Source: Pomacea canaliculata
Lineage: Eukaryota; Mollusca; Gastropoda; Architaenioglossa; Ampullariidae
Length of the DNA stretch: 64,000 bases
Direction: 5' to 3'
Assembly (NCBI RefSeq): GCF_003073045.1
Contig: NC_037597.1
Coordinates: 1,071,501 to 1,135,500, forward strand
The translations under genes and the position numbers were made by a program. The notes under the pieces were generated by a model, which ran no database searches, had not been told where the DNA came from, and saw only the letters and a list, made by a program, of their open reading frames with translations. Positions 36,101-47,364 of the stretch are shown here, piece by piece; the stretch's first letter is position 1; every line of letters begins with the position of its first letter.

Positions 36101-39100
36101 AACTCCTGCAACGGTAGTTGATGGCGCACGCTTACAAGCGATAATAAAGTCGATGCAGTGATGCTGGTATTTTATTTAAAGTACCAGCTGGGAACGAAAA
36201 TGGTTAAACATTAAAATATTAGGACCACAAGGTACTCCTGTCAGGGACATGTTTTTGTGTCTGTACAGGTGAAAATCGTGAAAAATGTTTGCTGAGAAAT
36301 TTATTTTAAAACTTTATTTTGATATGAATCTTTCAGAAAGCTATTTGGTCATTTCACGACTTAATTTGTCTGTGTTTCAGAATAATGCCAGGGTAGGAGA
36401 TGACTTCATGCGACAGATAGAACCCATTGCTGCCTATGTGCCCTACATGACTTGTGTAGGAAACCATGAATATGCATAGTAAGATGGTGACTTTATTCAT
36501 GATATTAAAGCAACTTTACTTAAGGACAAGGTGTGGGATATATTTGCAATTCACGTGGCACAATAACAGGGCCAGATACTTTACTATATCATTTACTATC
36601 ACTTTCAAACATTTGCTCTACTACCCCAATAACACTTGTCAGTAACACTACCAGTCGGTAGTACACGTGTATCCCTTTTTCTACAAGAGATCAGAGAGTT
36701 TATGCTAAATTATACTTGACAGATCAGCTACAGGATCTTGCTACACATGTCAAATTTAATATTTGATTTGAGATGAAGATTAAGGATTTTTTTCTTTTCC
36801 TTTACATGTACTTTTTTCCAAAACTTTCAGCAACTTCGCCAACTACCGTAACCGGTTTACAATGCCCGGTGGTGATGGTACAGGAATGTACTTCAGGTGA
36901 GTCCATTTAGCGAGGTGTATATGGTTGCGGTGATGTTACAATATGTACATTTGTTGTTGGCATAGAATGGTCTATCGCTGTGACTTCACGTGCCTCCTGC
37001 CCACGGTTATTTCTCCAAACACAGAAAACAAGTCTGTCAGTCTCATACGCCGCTCAGAGCGTTCTCTGATTACATCAAAGGGTATCACGGGTGGCCTGCA
37101 TACTAACATATCGGGAAGCCTATCGAAAGGTTCTATCGGACCGATTGGCTAACGGAGCGTCGTGCATGCGGCCTCTGATCTCTCTCTCTCGACCCGTCCT
37201 TCCTCTCTCACTCACTCAAACAGAGAGAGAGGGATGACCTGTTTAAATATAGTAAATTAACAAAAGTATTGCGTTGATATGCTGTATTACCAGAGTCCAG
37301 CTTTAGTTTGATTTGGCATCGCATCTGTCTAGATAACTGAAATATGAAAAGCGGATTAATAAATTATATTTGTGAAGAATGTGAGAAAGACTGATAAAGC
37401 CGTCTTTAGCTGCCAGTGAGGATTAAATTAGATAAATCTTTCTCGCTTCAGCTGGAACATCGGCCCCGCCCACATCATCAGCTTCAACACAGAAGTGTAC
37501 TACTACCAGTATGCCACCACACACAACATCAAACGTCAGTATGACTGGCTGGAGGCGGACCTCAAGGAGGCCAACCAGCCAGCCAACCGTGCAGCCAGAC
37601 CCTGGATCATCACCATGGGACACAGACCCATGTACTGCTCCAACGACGATGACGACGAGATGTGCCGCAACCCCGCAAATCCTGTAACCGTCTTTTGTTT
37701 TACTTGTTTACAACATTCATTGATATTGGTGGAGCTTGTCTTGAGCAACATGATGTGTTGTCCCTGGCATCACGCTACAGATAAATATCAACAAAGTCTT
37801 CGTTAATGATCTTTGTGTTCAGTGAAATAATGGACTAAATCTTACTCTGACGGCTATTCTCATGTTGGCGGGTGTCGCGTGTCACGATTTCGGCCCTTCT
37901 GTCAGCGCCTGGGGACGATCCTGTTCAGTAAGGCAGCTCACAGCAGACGACGGTTGGCGGCTATTTTTTGGTACGGTGTGTAGGGGAAAGGTCAAGGCCT
38001 TCTCCCTCTGACCGTAGCCGTGTCTTACGTCACGCTCTTGTTACGACACGTGACGTCGGCTTGAGTGCTGTGTGCTGCCGGTGGGAGCTCTGGGGGTGCA
38101 CTGGTCGGGCCCCTCCCTTCCCTGTCCAAGGTTTTGGCGTGAAAAGCGTTCACGCGCCTTGGCTTGGGCGGGGTGTCGTGGGCGCTGACGATTGGTTACA
38201 GCCCCTGGGCGACAGGAAGTGACCCCCAGAGAGCAGCGTCCCTCGTGGCAGTTCTGACCTGGGCTCGGTGGAGAGAGGAGCTTGTTGTGCCTGAAAGGAC
38301 GGCGGGAGGCCAGGCCATTTGGGCAGTGTAGGCTGCGCCGTGTTACCCAGGTCGTTGAGTTTCCCTTGGAAAGTGTCCGCGGATTTCCACGGGAGAGTTT
38401 CTGCCGTTCCCGTTGTGGAGGGCAGCTGACCGTCGGGTACCATCACAAGCCGATTTGGGTTAGTAGAGTCTTTTTTCTTTGAGTTTTACACGTTTCCAGT
38501 CTATGGGGCCCTTAGTTGGGGATTGGAGTGTGAATGGGTTGATCTTTATATGTTATATCTTTATATGTTAATGACTATGTTCACGATTGTTTTTTATTTT
38601 TTGTTTTTGGAGTGTAAGACTTGTGTCCGGTTAGAATGGCTTTTGTATTGGCCGGGTCGCAGCGCATGTGGCGCGCACCCGTGTTTTATTAAATGGATTT
38701 GTATGCTTTAGGACCGGCGCTGTAACGGTCACATGCAATACGTGTGCTAGAATATGTGCTTAGAAACTGTGCAGTTGTGGAAGAGCTGCCTGTTTATTGG
38801 AGGAACTGTTTTTTTTTTTCTCTACAGGCTTTTATCTGTTCTACATGTTCGCCATATTTTGCAACGTCTTCGTATTTCGCATCTTCCTCGTGTTCGACAG
38901 ACTCTATGTGTTCTTCGTCGTTGACGTCTCATCCGCCATTGTGTCAACCAGCCACCCTGTACCCACGTCATCTCATCGGCGTGTGAACACGTGACCTCGC
39001 TGCGCGGGTGTGCGGCCAGCTTTAGGTGGAGCAGCCAGGGTTAGGACCGGCGAGCAGGGGTTCACGTGACCAACGGCCTACCACCTCTCGTACCTGGACA

Positions 39101-41505
39101 CGAGGAGGGAGGGGCCAGCTGGAGTAGAAGAAAACTGGTGTTTCCGCTGATTCTTTGAACACTTGAGCAGACATTGACTGTGCTGTGTCGCAGTGCTCTT
39201 TGTATTTTTTCTGCTGTATTTATGTTTTATTTGTAACCTCTTGGCGGGGAGGTAGTCCCCTGTTGTTTTTGTATTTATTTGACGGGTGCTCGTGGGGGTA
39301 TTTTTTGATCCGTTTTTTCTGTGTGTGTGTGTGGGTGTATGTGTATGCGTGTTTATACTTGTCAGTAAACAGCGTGCTTGTATCGTTTTTCCCGTCTTTG
39401 TCGTGGTTTGTGCCGTGCACGGGTTTCGAGAGGTAGTCGTAGACTGCCTCCGGCCGAGTGTCTGTGCGTGTCTGGCCGGCTGTGTGAGCGGCTGTGCGCA
39501 TGCTTCTGGCGAGGCTGGGGGTGGAACGCGACAGCGGGTGGGTGCACTTTTTTCATCTTTTGCACTTGAGATATTTCCTCAAGAATCTTAATATGATGTA
39601 GACAATGTAGCAAAGTTACAGGACATAAACATGTTGGCTTGTTTAGTTTTGCATCGTCTATGTTGTTATCAGCCAGTTGCTTGAGGAGAGCAGTGTGTCG
39701 CCCAGTGCTGACATTGTGCGACATGCACAGCCTCATGTATGTAGATGGTATGTATACATATGTGTACATTGTACATGAGACACCTGTGTCCTGCTAGTAC
39801 AGCAAGTGTCATCGTCTTCCTATGTTGTGTAGATACGCAACGGTATCGCCGCCTTTTGGCCAAACCTGGAGGACCTGTTCTACAAATATGGAGTGGATGT
39901 GGAGTTCTATGCACACGAACACTCCTACGAACGGCTGCTGCCCGTGTACAAAGGAAAGGTAACTCAGAAAACATTATTGTAACGTATGCACTCGTAATGT
40001 CCACTCTCTCATTCTATGTCGACAGTTCTAGTGATAGAATGGTTCAATCGTGCAAACAGCCGTTCGAGGCCATTTCTTGTAATGTGTGGTTCTCTGTAAT
40101 TGTGTGAGCAATTAATTAATCTTAACGATAAATTGTTACTTAATGATTTAACTGATATTTTCTCTTGTTCATTTTAATGTCCGAGTTTGTCGTCTGTACC
40201 CGTGTATAGAACACACTGGCCATTGATATCTCACAGTGCTTTGCTGGGTGTGCTACAGGTGTGCGGGGGAGCAGTGAACCTTACACCAACCCACGGTCAC
40301 CTGTCCACATCATCACCGGCTCAGCGGTGAGTTAATGATGCTTCGTGTTAAGTGGGAGGCTCCGTACCTCGGGGGTCAGTGCCCTCAACTGTCAGCATAA
40401 GGTCACTGACTCCAGGTAGATAATGAGGATCTGGAGGGTCTCTGTCAACATCGGGGTGGAAAAGGGTTCCATGAAGGGTGTTCTGATTGTTCCTTTATCT
40501 GACCTCGAGCATCTAAGGACATACACATCGCCCTGTTTACAGCAACAGGATGTTAGTGCACAACAATCAAATCCTAGTCAATACAAGACATTATTGGACT
40601 CCCTTCATCAAATCCCATAGACGAAGATAGAATTTGAGGACAGAGCCAGTAACAAACCTTACATTCCTTAACATCCTTTATGGAAGTACAAACTGCTAAT
40701 ATAGATAAACTCTGACAGTGCATCACGTGATAATGTACACTGTTGAACTCTATTGCATTAAATACGAATCACGGATTTCTTTATCTAACAATATTTAACC
40801 TCTACTACTATTTCAGACATAAGCAAATATTATGTTTATGTCCGTTCTTAACCGGCCAAAGTGCCGCAGAGTTACACTTCCTTAGTTCCCCCAAAGTTGA
40901 GTTGTTTTGAAAAATATATTTGTAGTTGCAATGTATTGTTGCTGCTGTTTATATATATAAAATGTCAAGTTTGTGATAGAATGTCCCGAGTGTGTTTCAC
41001 CTTAAACCACTGGCTTCATGTCACCTGCACGTACAAACCTGGTCACATGGTTTCCCGCCTTCACACAGAACTTCAGCAAAGTGGATGTTTGAGTCTCTGT
41101 CATCAGCAATGTGTGTTACAGGGAGACAAAGAAGGTCAGGAGAAGTTCCTGCATCACCCAGCAGCATGGAGTGCTTTCCGTAGTGACGACTACGGCTTCA
41201 CCGTCATGGACATCGTCAACTCCACTCACCTGACTCTCCAGCAGGTGTCATCCGACAAGGTGAGGCTCAGTCACCTTATCTTTGACTTGACCGTGTTTTA
41301 TCTTCATTGCCAATGGTGTTCCCTCTGTTGAGTTGAAGTCCATTGTATTGGTCTTCGTAAGCAAGTCACTCGGTGCTTAGACAATGATACGGTGACCCCA
41401 TAATCTGATTCAATGTCGATAATGTATTTACAGAACGGCCACGTCATCGACAGCATCGTCCTCATCAAGGATAAACATGGCGCCGGGCTTTACAACTGTG
41501 TGTAA
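33144..41505 (+). CDS. ACP7-like: Purple acid phosphatase, ACP7 type, copy C
   Basis: Exons: 33144-33249, 34479-34673, 35450-35632, 35946-35971, 36381-36478, 36831-36896, 37452-37683, 39833-39958, 40259-40326, 41122-41259, 41434-41505. A signal peptide (VLLMLIMPAVWG) precedes PEQVHLSYTG. Metal motifs: YGDMG, GDFAY, GNHEY, TMGHRPMYC, AHEHSYER. Exon 9 is 68 bases against 69 in B and D: one A is missing near 40270, shifting frame after the last metal motif; otherwise 436 residues. Exons 3, 5, 8, 9 and 10 resemble PAP-B most, while exons 2, 7 and 11 resemble PAP-D, so the gene looks like a conversion mosaic. It is the longest copy because intron 2 holds a LINE fragment and intron 7 a solo LTR. 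AATAAA lies near 41578. The other long introns (33250-34478, 40327-41121) show only the repeats listed separately. Confidence 0.92.
33308..33488. repeat. 27-bp tandem repeat, about seven copies, PAP-C intron 1
   Basis: The unit contains ACATCGACTTAGATGCTTAG. Because 27 is a multiple of three, both strands stay open (nine-residue repeats), but it lies between a splice donor and the next exon and is not coding. Confidence 0.92.
34799..35378 (-). mobile_element. LINE 3' fragment (end of reverse-transcriptase ORF), PAP-C intron 2
   Basis: On the minus strand, decayed frames read TALLYGCDNW, NKLQTFTNRCLRHILGIRW and a downstream WIGHT-like region. This is the C-terminal end of a non-LTR retrotransposon ORF2 of the TLLYGSETW type, common in molluscs. 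The 3' end is at the left, with a TTTAG-type tail near 34800-34822. It is 5'-truncated and interrupted by stops. It ends about 70 bases before exon 3. Confidence 0.8.
35633..35806. repeat. 56-bp tandem repeat, about three copies, PAP-C intron 3
   Basis: Same unit and same position as the PAP-B intron 3 array, with fewer copies. Confidence 0.9.
37873..39533. mobile_element. Solo LTR of an LTR retrotransposon, 1,661 bp, in PAP-C intron 7
   Basis: The element begins TGTCGCG and ends CGCGACA, a 7-bp terminal inverted repeat of TG...CA type, and is flanked by a perfect 5-bp target duplication GCGGG (37868-37872 and 39534-39538). The interior is GC- and CpG-richer than the surrounding intron and non-coding, as expected for an LTR left after recombination between two LTRs. 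The 5-bp duplication fits Ty3/Gypsy or BEL families; the clade cannot be told without internal genes. The intact duplication and ends suggest a fairly recent insertion. It is a fossil with no internal region. Confidence 0.85.
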
Positions 41506-42489
41506 AGGGAAGATCGACAACAGAATCAAAAGTGGCAGCTTCGCAATGTCTAGCTATTTTAACTGGCTGAATATTGAAATAAAATTACAATACAAGAAAA
41601 TTAGTCAAAGAGTTGTCATCTAGCAGCATCTGTGTTCTCTGTGCGTGTAGTCCATGAAGACTTGCCTCTGTAGGTGTGCGGCACGTGGACGAATACAATT
41701 GTATCACCGGCTAACAATAACGGACTCACCCACACACAAACACGTGTGACTCACACACCCACACACACACAAACACACTCCCACCTAAACACCTTGTGAC
41801 AACCTGATTGCAGAAGCTTTCAGACCAGTAGAGGTAGCCTTATGGTCAGACAGGTAATCTGTACGTCTGCAGACCAAGGCCTAGAGTAACACAATGTTTG
41901 GTCTCAAAGGAAGCCTTCACTCAGTTGTTTAGGTAAGTAAACGCATAAAGCAGCAGTCGCCGAAGCCCAGGTGTTGCATCCAGCATCACGTGACATCGGT
42001 CTGTGACAAACACGTAAACATCGGTCAGGTGACAAGACTGTGACAAAGTCCTCTATAAAAACATCTGTGACAAGCTCGCTTCAACTTCAGTCTGTGACAA
42101 GTATTCACAAACATCGGCAGCCTGCAAAAACTTACCTGCCAAGCGATTGCGTGCGTGTACATTTTAAGTGCATTCAAAAAGGTGCGATCACGTGATTATG
42201 TGTGTGTGGAGAAAGATGACAAAAAGGCGACCATGACGATGATAATGATGATGATAATGATGATCAGTTGCCCTTTACCTGCCCATGGAGGTAAGCTTAG
42301 TTCGGCTGTAACAAAATGGAGCGCCGAAAGCTGATAAGAAAGAGAGAAATCAGCGTTGAGTGAGACTATAGGCGCCTCACTGTAGAGAATATATCTCTGT
42401 AGACTGAAAGTCGGCCACGCGCTGACCTCACGCAGCGATGACAACAGCGAAACTGTATTACCCTCGCCAGCTGATCGAGAACAGAGATC
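41506..42489. other. Intergenic between PAP-C and PAP-D
   Basis: It contains the PAP-C 3' untranslated region, a CA-rich patch near 41740-41790, a 20-30 base family of TGACAA/CATCGGTC motifs (41980-42120) and a GATGATAAT run at 42235-42265. No gene is recognised. Confidence 0.5.
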
Positions 42490-42553
42490 GAGGACAAACT
42501 GAGATTTTTATCGTGGTGACACGGTAGTCACTGATAAGAAAACTGTTATAAAA
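42490..42553 (+). promoter_or_regulatory. PAP-D core promoter module
   Basis: GAGGACA is at 42490-42496, TTATC at 42508-42512 (18 bp, same position as CTATC in the other copies), GATAAG at 42533-42538 and TATAAAA at 42547-42553 (14 bp), 86 bases before the ATG. Confidence 0.78.
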
Positions 42554-42632
42554 GTCATCATCAGCCTGTAGACAGCAGGAACTGGCCGACTTTGGGAGAG
42601 ACTTGCCTGTTGAGCCACTTCCAGCGAGCAGG

Positions 42633-42886
42633 ATGGGCTTTGGTTGCAGCGCACTGCCGGTGCTTCTGGTGCTGGTCATGCCGCCTGTCTGGGGCCTCAT
42701 CTATGTGCAGCCTGAGCAGGTTCACCTGTCGTACGGCGGTAAGTCCTCGTCATTCTATGTTTGTCATCATTCTCCTCATCTTACTCTCGGTGTCGGCCCT
42801 CTACTCTGCAGTTATCCCCCTTTACTGCAGCTTGTGGCTCAAAAATCCCATTGCTCTTTGTTTCACTTCATTGACTATGATTGTCG

Positions 42887-42932
<46 letters not shown>

Positions 42933-45900
42933 AGAGTGGTGTCCCTTGGCCTAACCGGCTGAGGAGACCAGCTCTGTATTTGTTGTCTCCCATCACCTGT
43001 TGTGAGTTTCGTCCCTGTTATTTAACACATCTTTGTCTTTCTGTTCAATGGTCTGCTTGCCTGTGATAGATTACAACCCGTACATCGGAGAAGTAGAGTA
43101 ACTTTGTGATCTCATCTCCTGTCGTTATCATCTGTTGCTGATGTAAGCTTCCTTCTCACGGGACTGTCCCAGATGTTCCGACCGAAATGGTGGTCACGTG
43201 GGTGACCCAGGACACGACCTCAGCATCAACAGTGATGTATGGCTTGTCAGACCTCAATCAGACAGCCTCAGGAAGCATGACTACATTTGTGGATGGTGGT
43301 TCCCAGCGTCGTACACTGTACATTCACCGCGTGACACTCACTGGTCTAAAGCCCGGACAGAAATATGGTAATTACTTATCATTGTATATTTTAATATTTC
43401 TGCTTTACAATGAACAAGCGCCATCTTTACACATAAATACATATATGTCATTGCCAACAAGTATCTTTACACAACCATGGACACTAACATTGGAGCAAAT
43501 AGTGAGGAAAACATACCTAATGGTCATCATGCTTATCACAAGTCAACAATCTATATATATATATGCCAGTATAATAAACTACAATGCTACATTACACACG
43601 TTTCTCCATACAAATGCACGTAAGTGGATAAATAGTTATGTGCACATTTTGACCAGAAAAGTGACATTCATCCATAAAGCTTCTTCTTGTTCCTGTTCGC
43701 CTCCAGTGGAGCATAGGGCCGCACCCACACCCCGCCATCGCACCCGGTTCTGGGCGACCCTCTCCAGTTGGGATCCATAAAGCTATGTACACATCATTGA
43801 TACCAGTTGTGTGTCTGTGTGCAGTGTACGTGGTTGGAGGACCAGAAGGTTGGAGTGAAGAGTTTCATTTCAGTGCCATGAGGGACGGCAGTGACTGGAG
43901 TCCCAGGCTGATAGTGTACGGCGACATGGGCAACGAGAACGCACGAGCTCTGCCTTACCTTCAACTGGATGCCACCACCGGACACTTTGATGCTGTCCTG
44001 CACGTGGGTCAGTGGCTGCCCTGGTCACCACACTGTATATTGTTAGCAGAGCTAGACCTGTCCTTGTAGATGAGGTGTCACAGTGACATGACACTAAGAC
44101 ATGCACGTCTTCACGCACACGCGCACACACACGACTACATAAATATATTTCTACTTATATACATCTACAAATAGTTCCCCACGTGTTTGCTCAGTGTCAC
44201 CTTGTTTGTGTCTCTCATTGCTACACTGTCCTAATTCCCTCTAAATGAAATATAAACATTTGCTATGTTTCAGGTGACTTTGCCTACAACATGGAGGACG
44301 TAAGTTTAAACTCTCATCACAACTTTGCGTTCACTCATTCTCTAACTTAAAATGAATACAACTGCAACTGTAAGTAGATGTTGACATTTTTCAAAGTACT
44401 GTCTGTAAATACAAGGGAGCTTACAACCCATATATCAAGGCTGAACTTCATCGAGAAAAGGGCTGCAGTAGAGTGAGTCCTTGATGTTGTCATGTCAACA
44501 ACGGGACTCAACGTCTGCGTGTCTGGTTAGACAGAATGGCTTCATGCAAACTGGTGCTTGGGTAAATCCTGATAAACGTTTGCTTAGAGAAACTGGAAAA
44601 CTTTATTCGGATACAAAGGTGTTATAAAGTGACTGGAATAGGTCACAACCTAATCTGTTTGTCTTTCAGTATGATGCAATGGTAGGAGATGAGTTCATGC
44701 GACAGATAGAAGTCATTGCAGCATTTGTGCCCTACATGACTTGTGTGGGAAACCACGAATATGCATAGTGAGCTTTCACACTTATTGTTATGGTGGTGGT
44801 GGTGGTGGTGGTGGTGGTGGTGGTGATGATTTTATTTAATTAATTAAAGAGCGGTGTAGGAGGATTCGCAAAGAAACTGTCGAGATTTTGCACACCACAT
44901 TTGTAGCAGACACATCAGCAATTATTTCATCCACGCATGTTGATCATTGGTACACAAAATGAACGCTCTCTACTGTAGACGTGTTTATGTAACAAAGAAA
45001 CCAACTTCTATCTTTACACATCACATTCCGCTTCAGAAGAATATTGCTAAGACTTTTTTTTGTCTCATGTTTATGCACTTTTTTTATCAACTATCTTTCA
45101 GTAATTTCTCCAACTACCGTAACCGGTTTACAATGCCTGGTGGAGATGGCACAGGAATGTACTTCAGGTGAGTCAACTTAGCGAGGTGTGTCTTTATTTT
45201 ACACTGAAAACATATAGAGATTGGGTACGATTGCCTGTATCAATAGCAGTCACAAAAGCCTAGTTGTAGAGGTGATACTGTAGAATAAACATGTTGTGAC
45301 TTTTCGCTGAGCTGAAGATAATGGCGGGTAGTCGTGTGTCCTTTGTCTCCTCAGCGCATCTTCGGGTGGCATAAAAAGCATGAAATCTTGAGACTGAGCA
45401 CGCACCTTTTCCAACCATCTTTTACAAAGCACATAAAAGAAGTCCAAGTCTGTCTCAGAGCAACCACGGTAAAGGTCAAAGTGTATCGACAAAGTTATTA
45501 GAAATACTCCCCATGACCGAATTAGACTGTCGGATGTTTTGTGTTTCAGCTGGAACATCGGCCCCGCCCACATCATCAGCTTCAACACAGAAGTGTACTA
45601 CAATGAATACGCCACCACAGACAACATCAAACGTCAGTATGACTGGCTGGAGGCGGACCTACAGGAGGCCAACCAGCCAGCCAACCGTGCAGCCAGACCT
45701 TGGATCATCACCATGGGACACAGACCCATGTACTGCTCCAACGACGACGACGACGAGATGTGCCGCAACCCCGCAAATCCTGTTAGCAGCTTTATGATTT
45801 ATGGGACAGAATAAGCACAAATCCTGTCATATTTTTGTTGTAAGATTGTTGTTGCAAACCAGTTTATTTTACTCTTATTATTTTAGCATTCAGTTATAAC

Positions 45901-47364
45901 TAGGAACACGACACGTTTTCTACTGATAACAGAAATGTCATCGTCTTCCTCTTTGTTGTAGATACGCAATGGCACCGCTGCCTTTTGGCCAAACCTGGAG
46001 GACCTGTTCTACAAATATGGAGTGGATTTGGAAATATACGCACATGAACACTCCTACGAACGGTTGTGGCCCGTGTACAAATCAAAGGTAACAAATGGGA
46101 AACATTTCTTGTCATGTGTGACTCAGATCACTTCCACTCGGGCTCCAGGTCTCACGTGGTCAACGCTTCTTGTCTAAATCGTCCAGAAGGTTATGCCTGA
46201 TCTTTCTTTTCATGTACAGCTCACTGTACTTCGGTCTCTCTCAATATTCCTGATGAATGTATGTTGTTCCACAGGTGTGCAACGGAAGCAGTGAACCTTA
46301 CACCAACCCACCAGCACCAGTCCACATCATCACCGGCTCAGCGGTGAGCTAATAACACTTAGTGTTAGAGGGTGGACCATTTAGGATGACTGTCCTCTAT
46401 AAAAGTGAGCTGCTCACTTGTAGTATGATAAAAGCAGTTACAGGTAGAAGAATCTATGAGAGGTCGAACCCCAGAGCTGAAGGTACAGTTTAAATACAGC
46501 ACCAGCGACAACACCTGTAGAAGTCGGCTTAAAAATGAGTTTGCTGATTGTTTAAACTGACTTTAGTGTAAACAAGTTACTTAATAAAACAGTTTTTTCC
46601 TTTTCGTGGGCTTCATATTTTGAAGAACCCATAAACTGATCTTCTACAAAGAGAGAAAGCATTTAGACTGATGACAACTGACGATTCTGCTGCCTCGTCG
46701 CAAAGATCCTCAGTACGCCACTGTGTGTAATACACCACGATACATAGTCACACCACTTATTTTACACTGGCTTAATCCAAGTTAATCCCTTTTTCACTTA
46801 ATTGCTATAAACTGCTATTGTTTCACACTGTTAGATTTGTTAAATGAGTTTCTTGCCGTCTCAGCACATGAAGCTCTGCTCTCGTACAACTTAAGCACAG
46901 ATTACTTTAACTCTTATGTAGAAAGGACACAGATGACAAGCTGTCAGACTTTGTTTGTTTGTCATCAGTAATGTGTGTTACAGGGAGATAAGGAGGGTCA
47001 GGAAAAGTTCCTGCCTCACCCAGAGGTGTGGAGTGCTGTTCGTAGTGATGACTATGGCTTCACCGTCATGGACATCATCAACTCCACACACCTGACTCTC
47101 AGCCAGGTGTCCACTGACAAGGTGAGGCTGATTTTATCTTTATCTCTCACCTAATCAATGTAGCATCTTTAATACCAACTATCTTTCCTCGGTTTAACTG
47201 ACGTCTTCACAAGGACGTTGCTCTGTCCTTAACCAATGGCTAGAAGAAAGGGTGACTGACAGTTTGATTTCTGGTCTGTCCTACATCTACAGGAAGGACA
47301 GGTCATCGACAGTGTTATCCTCGTTAAGGATAAACATGGCGCTGGGCTGTACAACTGTGTGTAA
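42633..47364 (+). CDS. ACP7-like: Purple acid phosphatase, ACP7 type, copy D (intact)
   Basis: Phosphomonoesterase of the Fe(III)-M(II) purple acid phosphatase family, expected to be secreted or lysosomal. Exons: 42633-42738, 43173-43367, 43825-44007, 44274-44299, 44670-44767, 45102-45167, 45550-45781, 45962-46087, 46275-46343, 46984-47121, 47293-47364, totalling 1,311 bases and 436 residues with every phase agreeing. A signal peptide (VLLVLVMPPVWG) is followed by an N-terminal fibronectin-like region (exons 1-3) and the metallophosphatase domain with all metal ligands: YGDMG, GDFAY, GNHEY, TMGHRPMYC, AHEHSYER. Exon 4 is a 26-base micro-exon carrying the Asp/Tyr ligands. It is the only copy in the array without a frame break. 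Exon 8 ends RLWPVYKSK as in copy A, unlike RLLPVYKGK in B and C. AATAAA lies near 47453. Confidence 0.95.
42888..42930. repeat. (TTA)n microsatellite, PAP-D intron 1
   Basis: About 14 uninterrupted TTA units. Confidence 0.95.
43682..43772 (-). mobile_element. Short LINE 3' fragment, PAP-D intron 2
   Basis: Ninety-one bases similar to the 3' end of the LINE at 34799 (shared GGAGCATAGGGCCG and CGCCATCG.ACCCGGT), in the same orientation. A perfect 12-bp target duplication, ATCCATAAAGCT (43670-43681 and 43773-43784), shows it inserted independently of the PAP-C copy. It is severely 5'-truncated. Confidence 0.85.
44792..44824. repeat. (GGT)n microsatellite, PAP-D intron 5
   Basis: Eleven GGT units directly after exon 5. 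Confidence 0.95.

Noticed and set aside
36043-36115. Small acidic frame beginning MSSDDTDDDDEEEE
   Set aside because: Only about 24 codons, GATGAGGAG microsatellite in PAP-C intron 4, no homologue recognised.
38150-38446. Coding exon inside the GC-rich block of PAP-C intron 7
   Set aside because: The block is bounded by LTR ends and a target duplication; the open frame is a GC effect.
43670-43784. LINE fragment in PAP-D intron 2 as inheritance from the ancestor shared with PAP-C
   Set aside because: A private 12-bp target duplication shows a separate insertion.
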